Shown: positions 13,401 through 30,063, counted from the stretch's first letter. The stretch is DNA of 64,000 bases from Misgurnus anguillicaudatus (GCF_027580225.2 NC_073354.2:28974001-29038000); one strand, 5' to 3'. The notes: generated from the letters alone by a model not told the origin. Made by a program: numbers and translations.

Positions 13401-15293
13401 AACATGATATTACATTAAATATATGCCTTTACAAACTCATGTTTCGGTAATGAGAACTAAAAAGTTGTCTAGGTACAAACAAAATTTTAACTTTTATCTG
13501 GAGAGAAAAAATAAGAACTGCTTACCTGGTAGCCATCTTGAGTGTGAGTGTGACAGACAATTATGTCCTTTCCAACAAATTTATTTTTGAAAATGTTAGT
13601 TCCTTGAGGGCTTAAACAATGATTGAAAATTGTTGTGGAGGATGAGAAAATTGGTCTTGGACACATTTATATTCCTTATTATTGTTTCTACATTTACCAA
13701 ATACCACATGTTTCTTTACTGTAAATGTTTATAGTATAACATGCACCGAAGCTTTTTATTTATTTTATTTTTTTATTAGAAATATTTCCATGTCAAAGAA
13801 CTCGAATCCAGTCATGGACACGTTGCGGTAATGAAAATTGTCCTCTTAAATGTGGAAAAAAATACAAAATTGGTTTGTATGATGTCATTTGAAATCATGT
13901 GCAAAATAGTAAATGAAAATGTTGTTCGTAACTGTATGCTTCTTATTTTGATAGCATTTACTTTTATTATCAAAATGTTTCATGACACCTCATAAGTCTA
14001 ATTTCGCGAGAATCACCCAATTGGGTCCCCAGTGCTTTAATCAACCTAATGGTGCGCTTACACCAACCGCGTTTCAGGCGTTAAAATTGCACCTAGTTTG
14101 CCGCTTAAACAGTTTGAATGCATTCGCACGTGTAGAGAGGAGTAGACGCCCGGAAAAAGCAAGCATTTGAAGCGCGTCAGAGGCAAAATCCGCTTCTTGT
14201 GGGAGGGGCAAGTGCTATGCTGTTGTCTGTTTGCAAGATGACTGCTGTTGATTGTGCATTTATCGAGAGAGTTACTGGTTTGTATTTGGTAACCTTACTA
14301 TAGGGGGGAAATAAATGGCGGGTCGATAAACGTCACGTGACACAAAAGTGAAATGTGTATTACAACTTACCAGGTTGCCCTTTGTCCTCACTGACACTCT
14401 TCCAAGCGAGGTCCTTTTTATTCCTGTCTTTATAGAAATAAGAACTTGTGACGTATAGCTCCAGGTGACTGCTTCAGACAATATCAAGCATTCCTTCAGG
14501 TTGAATCAGTGACTCCGGGCGGGGCTGCCTCCACAGCAGCAAACAGGCTCCTGATTGGTTAACGCGGCACGAAATTCCGCCAAAGTTCACATTTTTTAAC
14601 TCGGCGTCAGCCCCCAATTCGCGTCAAATACAAAACGCACAAAAAGCACCATTCGCGCATACCGCGCACAACGCTCAATTTGCGCCTTTCGCGCCAGGGT
14701 GAACGCACGAATGAGCTGGAAACGCGTCCTCCGCGCCGCGCAAACCGCCTCATCCGCACCGCGGGACCTCCAGACATGCATCAACGCATCTTCACATTGA
14801 CTTAACATTGAAATCACTCGCGCTTCATGCCGCAGCATAAATGTAATAAAAAATAACCCAGTAACCTAGTTTTGGTAAGCCAAGCATGTGAAAAAATAGT
14901 TAATTGAAATTTGGCTCTCCTTGTGATGTCAGAAGGGGAAAATACAGCCCCTATCCAACCACAGCTTATTTGCATTTAAAAGGAGACACCTAAAAACGGC
15001 ACATTTTTGCTCACACCTACAAAGTGGCAATTTTAACATGTTACAATAAATTATCTATGTGGTATTTTGAGCTAAAACTTTACATATGTACTCTGGGGAC
15101 ACCAAAGATTTATTTTACTTCTTAAAAAAAGTCTTGTGAAATGTCCTCTTTAAGTCATGTTGGATGAAAGCATCTAACAAATGCATAAATGAATAAATTA
15201 TATCTCTGATAAAATCCATATAATCAGACATAAAGATAATTTTTGTTTCTTTTTACAGGCTCCCTGGAATCAGACAAAGCCAAAACTGAATGA
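7463..15293 (+). CDS. AIG1: AIG1, androgen-induced gene 1 (partial: last three coding exons)
   Basis: Coding exons are 7463-7578 (starts HTTVLPF), 10039-10202 and 15259-15293 (ends TGA). Phases join exactly: TG|G makes Trp and A|GC makes Ser. The protein is a multi-pass membrane hydrolase of the AIG1/FAR-17a family that cleaves branched fatty-acid esters of hydroxy fatty acids. In human AIG1 the catalytic pair is Thr43 and His134; the first residue of the exon at 7463 aligns with His134, and Thr43 lies upstream outside the window. Recognisable stretches are [39 protein letters not shown] and [11 protein letters not shown]. The C-terminus ends LESDKAKTE. Two large introns (2.5 and 5.1 kb) are mostly repeats. 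Upstream exons are missing because of the window edge. Confidence 0.93.
8117..9620. repeat. Two tandem fold-back copies with an inserted element
   Basis: The unit 8117-8510 has arms carrying CATTTAGCCTAGCCCCATTC (left) and its inverted form GAATGGGGCTAGGCTAAATG (right), around a CACCAAACACTTCCATGTTT core. A second unit follows directly at 8511-9620. It is split by about 550 bp of foreign sequence (roughly 8592-9147) with inverted ends GGCTGTACACACG and CGTGTGGACATAGCC. Related copies lie at 58533-59810 and, diverged, 10719-11442. Confidence 0.7.
10719..11442. repeat. 724-bp near-perfect palindrome (fold-back element)
   Basis: The left arm 10719-11046 and right arm 11105-11442 are inverted copies with only scattered mismatches and small indels by eye. 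They enclose a loop of about 58 bp rich in CCCTCC/GAGAGG words. The ends are TTAAAGGAATAGTCTACTC and GAGTAGACTATTTCTTTAA. Core words (CATTTAGCTTAGCCCCATTC, CCTATTTAAGACG) tie it to the families at 8.1-9.6 and 58.5-59.8 kb. It lies in the last AIG1 intron. Confidence 0.9.
11688..11893. repeat. Diverged Angel-like fragment
   Basis: It opens with AAAGGGATAGTTTAACCAAAAAT and TCATCATTTACTCACCCTCA, then AACACAAAGGAAGATATTTTG. An internal inverted pair (GAAGCGCCATTAAC with GTTAATGGCGCTTC) closes it. The normal right-hand end is missing. Confidence 0.55.
12080..12502. other. GC-rich unassigned segment with overlapping open frames
   Basis: A 140-codon frame on the minus strand (12080-12502) and an 89-codon frame on the plus strand (12146-12415) overlap here. 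Base composition is richer in GC than the surroundings. I recognise no protein family in either frame, and no splice sites or start context stand out. It sits inside the last AIG1 intron between repeats. The likeliest reading is an eroded mobile element or repeat; a real exon cannot be excluded. Confidence 0.3.
12752..13035. repeat. ACTCTAAAAA-ended palindromic MITE
   Basis: The left end ACTCTAAAAAAACAAACGG and right end CCGTTTGTTTTTAGAGT are inverted. Inner arms with GGTGCTATATAGCACC and CCATATAGCACCGGTGAAGC pair through most of the element. No open frame of note. Confidence 0.8.
13184..15153. mobile_element. Nested cluster in a TTAAAGGGGACAT-type MITE
   Basis: The outer element begins TTAAAGGGGACATATCATGA and ends GAAATGTCCTCTTTAA, inverted ends. 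It is opened twice: by the element at 13239-14018, and by a second insertion from about 14050 to 14840 whose inner words (GGTGCGCTTACACCAACCGCG, CGCGCCAGGGTGAACGCAC) are inverted. The host sequence resumes as TTTGGCTCTCCTTGTGATGT. Open frames around 13982-14838 come from the inserts. Confidence 0.7.
13239..14018. mobile_element. Inserted element with GGGTGATTCTC ends and AATT target duplication
   Basis: The ends are GGGTGATTCTCACGAAAT and ATTTCGCGAGAATCACCC. AATT is present on both sides (13235-13238 and 14019-14022), and the host sequence joins cleanly across. The 780-bp interior is AT-rich with no transposase that I can recognise. Confidence 0.7.
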
Positions 15294-15995
15294 AGCTGTT
15301 GTTAAAGTTACCCAGACACTTTTCTCTTCATCTGAATTTGTATCATTTTGACCCAGGGGTTCCAACCAATAATCAAGAGTTGTGTTATCAACCGTAGACC
15401 CCGAATACATATTTCATTTTCTCTTGGTCCCTTGAGCCTTTTATCTCATTTTCATTACAGCCACTGGACTAATAAAGCACAGACCTGTATTGGCTTGAAT
15501 ATTCGCTGAAGCGAATATTTCATGTATTTAATTTATGGTATGAATGTTACAATATTTCAGAATACCTCAAGTTTTGTGCAAGCACTGAATGATATTTACT
15601 GTACACATGCTGTACTCCAAGGCCAGTATCACAAGCAACTTGTGTCAGGTATTGTTGATTCATCCCTGTAAAAGAAATAAGCAACAGCTGTATATTTACC
15701 ACTATAGCATATGCCAGCTGACAATGAGCACAAGATCATTTGCTTAAATGGGCTGTTGATAAAGCTATTGAAAGCAGGTCACGTGATCTTTCTGAAGACA
15801 GGTTTTTGTTGAGCAGATGCTGGTGCATGAAAACCAAGTTTGACAGAAGAAAAACTGACAATGAAATAATGGATAGTCCTTTTTTGGTTATCTTAAAGGG
15901 ATGTATTTCTTCATATCATGTGGATATGACTTAAGCCTTGTTTATTTAAGTTTATTCACTTATGTGTTTTTTCTTTTATTAATAAAATGAGAAAA
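15294..15995 (+). other. AIG1: AIG1 3' untranslated region with two poly(A) signals
   Basis: Non-coding sequence follows the AIG1 stop. AATAAA occurs at 15471-15476 and again at 15981-15986, the latter followed by further AATAAA-like and T-rich sequence. Which one is used cannot be told from sequence. Confidence 0.6.
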
Positions 15996-16088
15996 ATAAA
16001 ATTGAACTTTCTCAGATTTTTTGGTGTTGCTCCCAGTAGTTTAGTCATGATCTAATCTAAATGAATACATTTTTGCAAAAGTCTGATA

Positions 16089-16572
16089 TTTAACTCTTTC
16101 CCCGCCATTGACGAGATATCTCGTCAATTAAGAGAAAACGCTTCCCTGCCAATGACGAGTATTTCCGTCTTTCCGCAATACCGCTATTATCCTCAACTTT
16201 TTAAACCCGGAAGTATTGCCCTATGGCAAGCTGCTGCATGTCCGTGTCTGTTTTAAAGATCGCTCTCAATGGGATCTCTATGAAAAGTCCATCACAAAAA
16301 ATTGAATTATCCCTGCTTTTTGCTCAAAATGTGGTGTTTTTGCAGAAACCTACCCATATTCAAAAGCTGATTACAAAAGAACTACTCAAGGTAGGATGAA
16401 ACGGGTTTGTTTGTTTGAAAGCAGAGGGTCTGTTCTTTCATTTGGTATATTGTATGTTTATATATTTGAAGAAGAACATTTTCTGGAAGGCATTAAACTT
16501 TTGTGAAAATCATGAAAAACGCTGGCGCTGGCTGGCAACTTTTTTTAAAAACGCTGGAGGTGAAAGAGTTAA
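16089..16572. repeat. MITE with TTAACTCTTTCCCCGCCA-type ends
   Basis: The left end TTAACTCTTTCCCCGCCATT and right end GGAGGTGAAAGAGTTAA are inverted. The inner segment has a short hairpin GACGAGATATCTCGTC at about 16110-16125. The 73-codon frame at 16415-16636 runs over its right part and is not a gene. Confidence 0.65.
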
Positions 16573-16790
16573 TGTGTTTTCAATTTGTCACACCACAGAA
16601 AAATGTGTTATTAACCAACCAGCCAAATTGAAATGATTAAAAAACTGCCAAGTAAATAAAATAAGCTATCAAAATCTTGGAAAAACAGGCAGGATTCTTT
16701 GCTCTAACATGTTTAGGGCGTGTCAGCTGTCTGTGCTGAAGCCACACCCACTCTGCATCTTTTTAACTTTAAAATACCTACAACCTAGCT

Positions 16791-17154
16791 GCTTCTCAAT
16801 GTCAAGGAAGGAATCCTCGGAAGCCATTATTTCAAGGATGCTATGTCATCGACATCCGTCGAAGGACTGTTCCAATGTCGAGGATCTTCGGAATTTCAAC
16901 CAACGACTAAGTCCATAGTTCGAGAAATATCCCATTTACAGAAAAGGATGCATATGTGTAGCATTCGCATGCTGAAATCACCCACAATCCTATGCGCGAA
17001 GTGCCGAAAGCACACCTTTTCACTGACGTAATGACGCGCACTTGCTAGCCCAATCCATTTACGTGTTCTCCGAATGCTAAAGAGGAGCCTAGCCTCTGAA
17101 GGAAGTGACTTGTAAGGACAAGTCCTACCAAGGAAGTATCCTTGACATTGAGAA
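16791..17154. repeat. MITE with GCTTCTCAATGTCAAGGA ends
   Basis: The left end GCTTCTCAATGTCAAGGA and right end TCCTTGACATTGAGAA are inverted. The interior is GC-richer than the flanks and carries spurious open frames on both strands. Confidence 0.75.
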
Positions 17155-17165
17155 ACACCTCCTGA

Positions 17166-17571
17166 GGCCCTATCCCAAACGGCACCCTCCGGACATGTAG
17201 TGCAGACCTTAGGGACCCTTGACGTGAGTTCAAGAGGGCGCACCGGAGTTGTATTTTGGGACAGACTCTAGCGTCACGCCAGAAATAGGAAGAGATGTTG
17301 CCCATCAGTGTGAACTCATCCCTTCTGTTGTCTGATTGGTCTGATTACTCTTTCGCAAGGACTTCTGGGTTGGTAAAGTGCGCGAAGCCTGCTGCAGTGC
17401 GGGCTTCACCGAAGACCGCATAAAGGGTTCAAAAGGTGCGCTGATGAGCACACTTCGGAGCGTAAAAATGACAGATGGCACACCTTACGGACTCGTAAAC
17501 TAAGCGAGCACGCACAATTTAAGGCCACAAGCTCAAAAGTCCACATGAAGTGTGCCATTTGGGACAGGCCC
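17166..17571. repeat. MITE with GGCCCTATCCCAAACGGCAC ends
   Basis: The left end GGCCCTATCCCAAACGGCAC and right end GTGCCATTTGGGACAGGCCC are inverted with two mismatches. It follows directly on the preceding MITE. hAT-like by its end sequence; the flanking duplication is not clear. Confidence 0.7.
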
Positions 17572-17935
17572 TGAGTGGATGCTCACTTCGCAATTATGCT
17601 AGGGGCGGGGCCATGCTTGGTGGCTCCAGTGCATCATGAAGCCACCGGTTCATCCCCGCCCAAATAATCCTGAATGCTGAAATATGGAAAAAATTGTTTA
17701 ACGATGTCACTCCACAATTCAGTACTACACACTTTAAAAATGGCTGGGTTGTACCCAGAACACACTGCTTGGCATCAGGCATCCTTGATGAAGATCATAC
17801 GATCGAAACGTTGCCAATAAAGATATTTTGATACATTTTTGCAAGCAGACAGTGTGCAGGATTTTTCTGTAGTTTTTAATATGCAGCATATTACAAAAAT
17901 TTTAACTTTTATAATGTACCTTCATTAAAGGTGCA

Positions 17936-18312
17936 GTGTGTAATTTTTAAAAGGATCTCTTGACAGAAATGCAAAATAATATACAAAACTATATTATCAG
18001 GGGTGTATAAAGACCTTTTTATAATGAACCGTTATGTTTTTATTACCTTAGAATGAGACGTTTTTATCTACATACACCGAGGGTCCCCTTACATGGAAGC
18101 CGCCATTTTGTGCCACCATGTTTCTACAGAAGCCCTTAATGGACAAACTTTTTTTACTAAGTTGTCTCTGTCGATGACATGTTTTTCTGGTGGCGGCTAC
18201 TGTAGCTTCTCTATGCGTTTCAAAAGTGAGGGGAGAGCAGTGGACTGAGCCGTTGGTTGCAATTCACAACCTCACCACTAGATGCTGCTAAAATTTACAC
18301 ACTGCACCTTTA
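17936..18312. repeat. TAAAGGTGCAGTGTGTAA-ended MITE
   Basis: The ends TAAAGGTGCAGTGTGTAA and TTACACACTGCACCTTTA are perfect inverted copies. This end sequence is widespread in teleost genomes (general knowledge). No open frame of note. Confidence 0.8.
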
Positions 18313-19777
18313 AATTAAAAAATTAAGTTAACACAATATAAATACACAGGGAAATGGTAACAGTTAACACATTAATCTTGTGAATCCCAAATTGCTAAAC
18401 TAATTGATAACAGCCATAAAGTGAAAGTTAACAAACTAAATTGAGAATAAAATATGAATGAAAAATATTCAAAACTACCTCCAAATCTCTAATAGTAAAT
18501 AGAAAAGCAGAAGTGAAATCAGACCTTGAATTTTTATGTAGCTATTTTCTGCTCATTTTTCTCCTTTCACGCACATGCCCTTGCGCACACCACATTTCTT
18601 TGAGAAAAGTACAAGTACCTTTCAATTACAAAGAAAAATGTCTGTACTTGTGATTTAATGTTTGTCGGATATTTTCTCTGGATTTTTCTCCTTCGCTTTT
18701 TAAGACACAGATGTTGCCCAAACATAACAATTCCTTTGTGTGGAGCCGGACATTCTTTTACTGAGAAAGACACGCAACCCAGACCTAAAGAAAAAAAGTC
18801 AGCTGAATGAGAAATAACAGTCACCTACTAATGGACGAATGCGACCAAGCAGGCCTTGCGTAACCCTGTCAATATAAACCAAACATCTACACATTATACC
18901 CCGTTCACATTACAAGCGACAAAGTGACACGATCCCATTCATTTTAAAGGAGAGCGGGCGACAGTGATCGTTGGTGACCACTTGGGGGCATGTCCAGCGA
19001 CACGACAAAGTTGAAAAACCTTCATAATAATGCAAATAATAAGCGACTACCAATAGGAGTGAAGCGTGGAGTTTACATCATCCATGTTCGGTCAGTTACT
19101 GCAGTGGATGGTTACTCATTTGTTTATAATTGTTAGAAAACTTTGCAAATGAAAAAAAACATGAACTTTAACACCTAAAGCCCTTCAAGCGGTATTAAAG
19201 AAATCATAAATCTAAATTTTAACCAATGCTGTCATAATATTCTCGCTTTTTAGTCATGTTCACACTCCATCCTAATGAATTCCTTATTGTCTTAAAGCAA
19301 AACAACACAGAAGAACTCTCAAAGGTGGAGTCATTCGTCAAACATTTTCCTCTTTAAGACAAATTTTGGAGAATTCTGCCTGACAACACTCGACTCAGTT
19401 TAGGTGCTGGGTGTTTTTTGGAGGGATGTGTGGTGTTTGTGTGTGCGTGTTAATTTCAGTACGACACTTCATATTCTCCTCATTAACACCACCTCTACTG
19501 CAAGCAGATGTGCCAAACTGAACGATTCCCTATCGTGCATTAACAAACTTAAAAAACAAAGATTTGGGCAAAAAGAGGAACGAGACAGGTGAGTAAAACT
19601 GAATTTTAACAGGGTAAATGATTTGCAGAATGCACGTGTAATGAATAATTGCTTCTTTACAAGTATTTCCTTTTGAAACCAGAAGTTTGGGTTACTCAGG
19701 GTTCCCACGGGTCCTTGAAAGTTTGTGAATCTGGGGAAAAAATTCAAGGCCCTGGGAAGTTTTTGAAAATATACATA

Positions 19778-21393
19778 CAGTCTTGTTCAAAATAATAGCA
19801 GTACAATGTGACTAACCAGAATAATCAAGGGTTTTAGTATATTTTTTATTGCTACGTGGCAAACAAGTTACCAGGAGGTTCAGTAGATTCTCAGAAAACA
19901 AATGAGACCCAGCATTCATGATATGCACGCTCTTAAGGCTGTGCAATTGGGCAATTAGTTGAATTAGTTGAAAGGGGTGTGTTCAAAAAAATAGCAGTGT
20001 GGCATTCAATCACTGAGGTCATCAATTTTGTGAAGAAACAGGTGTGAATCAGGTGGCCCCTATTTAAGGATGAAGCCAACACTTGTTGAACATGCATTTG
20101 AAAGCTGAGGAAAATGGGTCGTTCAAGACATTGTTCAGAAGATTAAAAAGTTGATTGGAGAGGGGAAAACCTGTAAAGAGGTGCAAAAAATGATAGGCTG
20201 TTCAGCTAAAATGATCTCCAATGCCTTAAAATGGAGAGCAAAACCAGAGAGACGTGGAAGAAAACGGAAGACAACCATCAAAATGGATAGAAGAATAACC
20301 AGAATGGCAAAGGCTCAGCCAATGATCACCTCCAGGATGATCAAAGACAGTCTGGAGTTACCTGTAAGTACTGTGACAGTTAGAAGACGTCTGTGTGAAG
20401 CTTAATCTATTTTCAAGAATTCCCCGCAAAGTCCCTCTGTTAAAAAAAAGGCATGTGCAGAAGAGGTTACAATTTGCCAAAGAACACATCAACTGGCCTA
20501 AAGAGAAATGGAGGAACATTTTGTGGACTGATGAGAGTAAAATTGTTCTTTTTGGGTCCAAGGGCCACAGACAGTTTGTGAGACGACCCCCAAACTCTGA
20601 ATTCAAGCCACAGTACACAGTGAAGACAGTGAAGCATGAAGGTGCAAGCATCATGATATGGGCATGTTTCTCCTACTATGGTGTTGGGCCTATTTATCGC
20701 ATACCAGGGATCATGGATCAGTTTGCATATGTTAAAATACTTGAAGAGGTCATGTTGCCCTATGCTGAAGAGGACATGCCCTTGAAATGGTTGTTTCAAC
20801 AAGACAATGACCCAAAACACACTAGTAAACGGGCAAAGTCTTGGTTCCAAACCAACAAAATTAATGTTATGGAGTGGCCAGCCCAATCTCCAGACCTTAA
20901 TCCAATTGAGAACTTGTGGGGTGATATCAAAAATGCTGTTTCTGAAGCAAAACCAAGAAATGTGAATGAATTGTGGAATGTTGTTAAAGAATCATGGAGT
21001 GGAATAACAGCTGAGAGGTGCCACAAGTTTGTTTACTACATGCCACAAAGATTTCAAGCAGTTTTAAAAAACTGTGGTCATACAACTAAATATTAGTTTA
21101 GTGATTCACAGGATTGCTAAATCCCAGAAAAAAAAAATGTTTGTACAAAATAGTTTTGAGTTTGTACAGTCAAAGGTAGACACTGCTATTTTTTTGAACA
21201 CACCCCCTTCAACCAATTGCCCAATTGCACAGCCCCAAGAGCGCGCACATCACGAATGCCGGGTCCTGCCCGTTCTCTGAGAATCTACTGAACCCACCGG
21301 CAACTTGCCTGCCACGCAGCAACAAAAAACACACTAAAAACCTTGATTATTCTGGTTAGTCACATTGTACTGCTATTATTTTGAACAAGACTG
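19778..21393 (+). mobile_element. Tc1/mariner-like transposon with long inverted repeats
   Basis: The ends are CAGTCTTGTTCAAAATAATA and TATTATTTTGAACAAGACTG, flanked on both sides by TA (19776-19777 and 21394-21395), the Tc1 target duplication. The inverted repeats extend about 210 bp inward on each side with growing divergence, including the inner pair GTTCAAAAAAATAGCAGTGT and ACTGCTATTTTTTTGAAC. The element is 1616 bp with a broken transposase gene between the repeats. Confidence 0.93.
20114..21096 (+). pseudogene. Tc1-like transposase, two reading-frame breaks
   Basis: A Tc1-family transposase, the enzyme that cuts and pastes its element at TA sites. It would start at the ATG at 20114 (MGRSRHCSE) but hits TAA ten codons on. 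The frame resumes at about 20151 with the helix-turn-helix part (KEVQKMIGCSAKMISNAL) and a basic linker (RRGRKRKTT). An extra T near 20403 shifts the frame again. From 20395 to 21096 the catalytic core is open: [15 protein letters not shown] and [13 protein letters not shown], the DD34E triad with 34 residues between the second Asp and the Glu. So the catalytic residues are present, but the N-terminal DNA-binding part is disconnected. It cannot make a full enzyme as it stands. Confidence 0.92.
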
Positions 21394-22262
21394 TACATAC
21401 ATACAGGGCATTGAAAGTGCCTGAATCTATTTCATGCAAGAAGTTTTCTAGAAAAAAAGCCATATTATTCCCTGTGTAGTGTAGGATAATATACATTTTA
21501 AATACACGTGCTATACTGTTCACTTTAAATGCTTATATCTTCTATATGCGAATGTTGATTCGTACCAAAATGCTTTTTTGCATATTTGTGTTTGACACAA
21601 GAAAGTGTCTCTGGTAACGTATAACTGTTGTTCCCTCAAAAGGGAACGAGACGCTGCATCTCCCTTACCATACTTCCTGCGTCCCTGTAACACCGTCTTT
21701 GGCAATATTTCAGATAGCGATATACCTCCTGGCTTCCGCGTCACCCTGTCTTTGTCGTTAAGCCTCACCATTGGTCGAATTTGAATCTATACACATTCAG
21801 ACACACTTACCCTTTGAGGCGTCCCCAAAGTGTCACTGCAGTGACGCAGCGCGAGTTCCCTCAAAAGGGAACTGTAACAATGTATTTTAAAACGTAACAC
21901 AAAGTAACCTTGCTCTCACTAGAAATGTGTCCCCATATTTAGTCCTTGAATTTGAGGGTATTGGACCTGGAAAGTCCTTGAAAGGTCCTTGAATTTGAAG
22001 TTAACTAAGGTGTGAGAATCCTGTATATTCAACTATTTATTATGACATATCTATAAACCATAATTTTAATAAACTGAGATCTTGCATATCGTTTTTGCAT
22101 GCAAACAGGGACAGCGTAGGTGGACACAGCTTGTTTTACAATGTTTTGCTTCTTCGCACTGACTCACGGCGTAAAACGGCCTCGGTGACACCTGTCAACT
22201 GCCAGACCAGGTGTGAACCCAGTGGCCAGGTTATCGAAACCACAATAACACAATGAGTTTGA

Positions 22263-23402
22263 TTTATTCGTCAAAAAAGTACATAAGTCCATCTGTGTGC
22301 GCTCAACGTCAGATCATTTATCACGAAAAACAATAAAACGCATGCGATCTCTACTTAAAATGACAAAAACAGAGAAGTTACCAAAGGTTGAGGGTGAATT
22401 TTAAATACACAAACCCTTAACCACGCAAGATGACAGGCAGTGAAATACAACAGAACAGATCTAACCATCTTAAACAGCTCACATCTACTTCCAAAACCAC
22501 TTGATTTCTCTTTCATACGCACCCACAAACATCTCACTTCCAGCCACTAATAACACATTACATGGCAATTTAATAATGTGGGGTTCAGATACCATTACCA
22601 TATTGTTCATGTGCTCTACAGTAAACTTTTAGAACCACAAATGCAACATGACACGAATAGTTTCACGACAAGTGGAAGTGATGAAGGTTCAAGCACATCC
22701 TGAATGCATTTGGGTATTTCTGCAAGTCTGCACCACAGGTGAACTTTCAAATTAAATTCTTTCGCTATGAGGTTACTGGAAACTCCTCCAGGATCTGCCC
22801 GTGCATCTGCTTGATGAGCTTAGGACTGAGATCATCGAGGTTTTGAAAGCAACGTTCTGGGTTAAATGAGGACATTTGGAGAGCAACTGGTGCTGTTAAA
22901 ACATTGCAGACTGAGTCTATCACCTCGCTGCGCTGTTAACAAATCACACACAGCTTCTAGTCGCACAGAAAAGCCAACAAGTACGCAGAAATTCAGAGAT
23001 TTAGTAGCGATGTGGTCCAGCTAATGAGACGATGTGGTCGCTGGTTCCTCTCCAATCTACAAAGAAGGGCAATTGAAAATCACTTAGGTCCAGTCACTGG
23101 CAAGAGCTTGTAAAGTATGAAGTCTTAATATGGGACGCAGTCCATGAAAACCCAGCTAAAGCCATTTTTGCCATTTATTTTATGTATGTAAAAAAAAATT
23201 ATGTACATTCTCTGAAACTAAACTATAACCTTGATATGTTTAACATTGACTGAGTAAGGTCATGTCAATGTATGAAATCAAACTTTGACACTCCTAATCT
23301 CATAGATTATAAGACTTCACAGACGGGGATACATATATTATTTGCAAAAAAATAAAATAAACCTTACTTTCCAATTCAGGTAAAAGGAGCTTTTGTTTCT
23401 CT
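22263..23402 (-). other. ADAT2: Likely ADAT2 3' untranslated region
   Basis: Sequence downstream of the ADAT2 stop. On the minus strand AATAAA occurs at 23179-23174 and again at 22268-22263; either could end the transcript. A dispersed repeat (about 23135-23330) overlaps the nearer signal. Confidence 0.4.
23135..23330 (+). repeat. Dispersed repeat, paired with 57.60-57.84 kb
   Basis: Words such as GAAAACCCAGCTAAAG, GACTGAGTAAGGTCATGT and ATCTCATA run in the same order as in the reverse complement of 57600-57835. The two copies are diverged but alignable by eye. I cannot name the family. Confidence 0.6.
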
Positions 23403-29619
<6,217 letters not shown>

Positions 29620-30063
29620 CTCCCTATCAACGTGCTTACTTAAAAGTAATAAAGTTAATTGGTTACCGTAACTTATAAATGTGAAAATTACACTCACAAA
29701 GGCATCGCAAACCAGGAACGAAAAACATGTTCGTCATATGTGCACGTGTTGAAGGAGGAGCGTGTTTGATTTCATGATGCGCAAGCCGTTCGGCGTTTGC
29801 TATCCAAGTATCGCGAGAGCAATACGCTTCGAAATGTTTTAACTTGCTCTCGCGGTATTTTGATGTCAGACGCCGCTCGGTCTGCGCAGCGCAAAGTCGA
29901 ACACCGCACAGTCGATGGATCGATTGGATCGGAGAGCTTGATTTCGCCTGTCCGTTGCTAACATGAGAACTTATTGCTATGTAGCATCGTGCTAGCTGAT
30001 GAGTTACGACTAAACACGTTATTACATTTAGCTTTAATTTTTTGCGTGTAGGTTTTTAAAAAA
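29620..30063. promoter_or_regulatory. Shared ADAT2/PEX3 upstream region (likely bidirectional promoter)
   Basis: The two start codons face away from each other with 444 bp between them. The middle (about 29750-29950) is rich in CG dinucleotides and GC boxes while both edges are AT-rich. No TATA box stands out for either gene, as expected for housekeeping genes. Most of the CG-rich part is a fold-back element (29750-29912). The transcription start sites cannot be placed from sequence. Confidence 0.65.
29750..29912. repeat. GC-rich fold-back element, copy A (in ADAT2/PEX3 promoter)
   Basis: The left arm has GTGTTTGATTTCATGATGCGC and ATCGCGAGAGCAATAC; the right arm has TTGCTCTCGCGGTATTTTGA, CTGCGCAGCGCAAAGTCGAA and CAC. 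These are inverted versions of each other. Copies B (45531-45660) and C (62238-62379) share the same order of words. Confidence 0.75.

Larger units (their letters stand above)
19698..22024. repeat. Composite dispersed repeat, copy 2, split by a Tc1-like element
   Basis: It has the same left part (GGTTCCCACGGGTCCTTGAAA) and inner repeat as 5829-6499, but a Tc1-like element (19778-21393) interrupts it. The inner repeat, with CCCTCAAAAGGGAAC at each end, lies at about 21630-21870. Confidence 0.7.
15996..22262. other. Intergenic stretch between AIG1 and ADAT2
   Basis: The two genes are convergent here. Apart from the repeats and the Tc1-like element listed separately, I see nothing coding. 18314-19697 holds short AT-rich open frames only, including a GTTCACATTACAAGCGACAAA-type repeat fragment near 18.9-19.0 kb. 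Confidence 0.6.

Noticed and set aside
17780..17850. GATCATACGATCGAAACGTTGC words like a retroelement tail
   Set aside because: Only one short stretch, no reverse transcriptase frame nearby and no tail repeats, so not enough to call an element.
20358..21026. Long minus-strand open frames across the Tc1-like element (98, 139 and 76 codons)
   Set aside because: They are antisense shadows of the transposase reading frame, which carries all the recognisable motifs on the plus strand.
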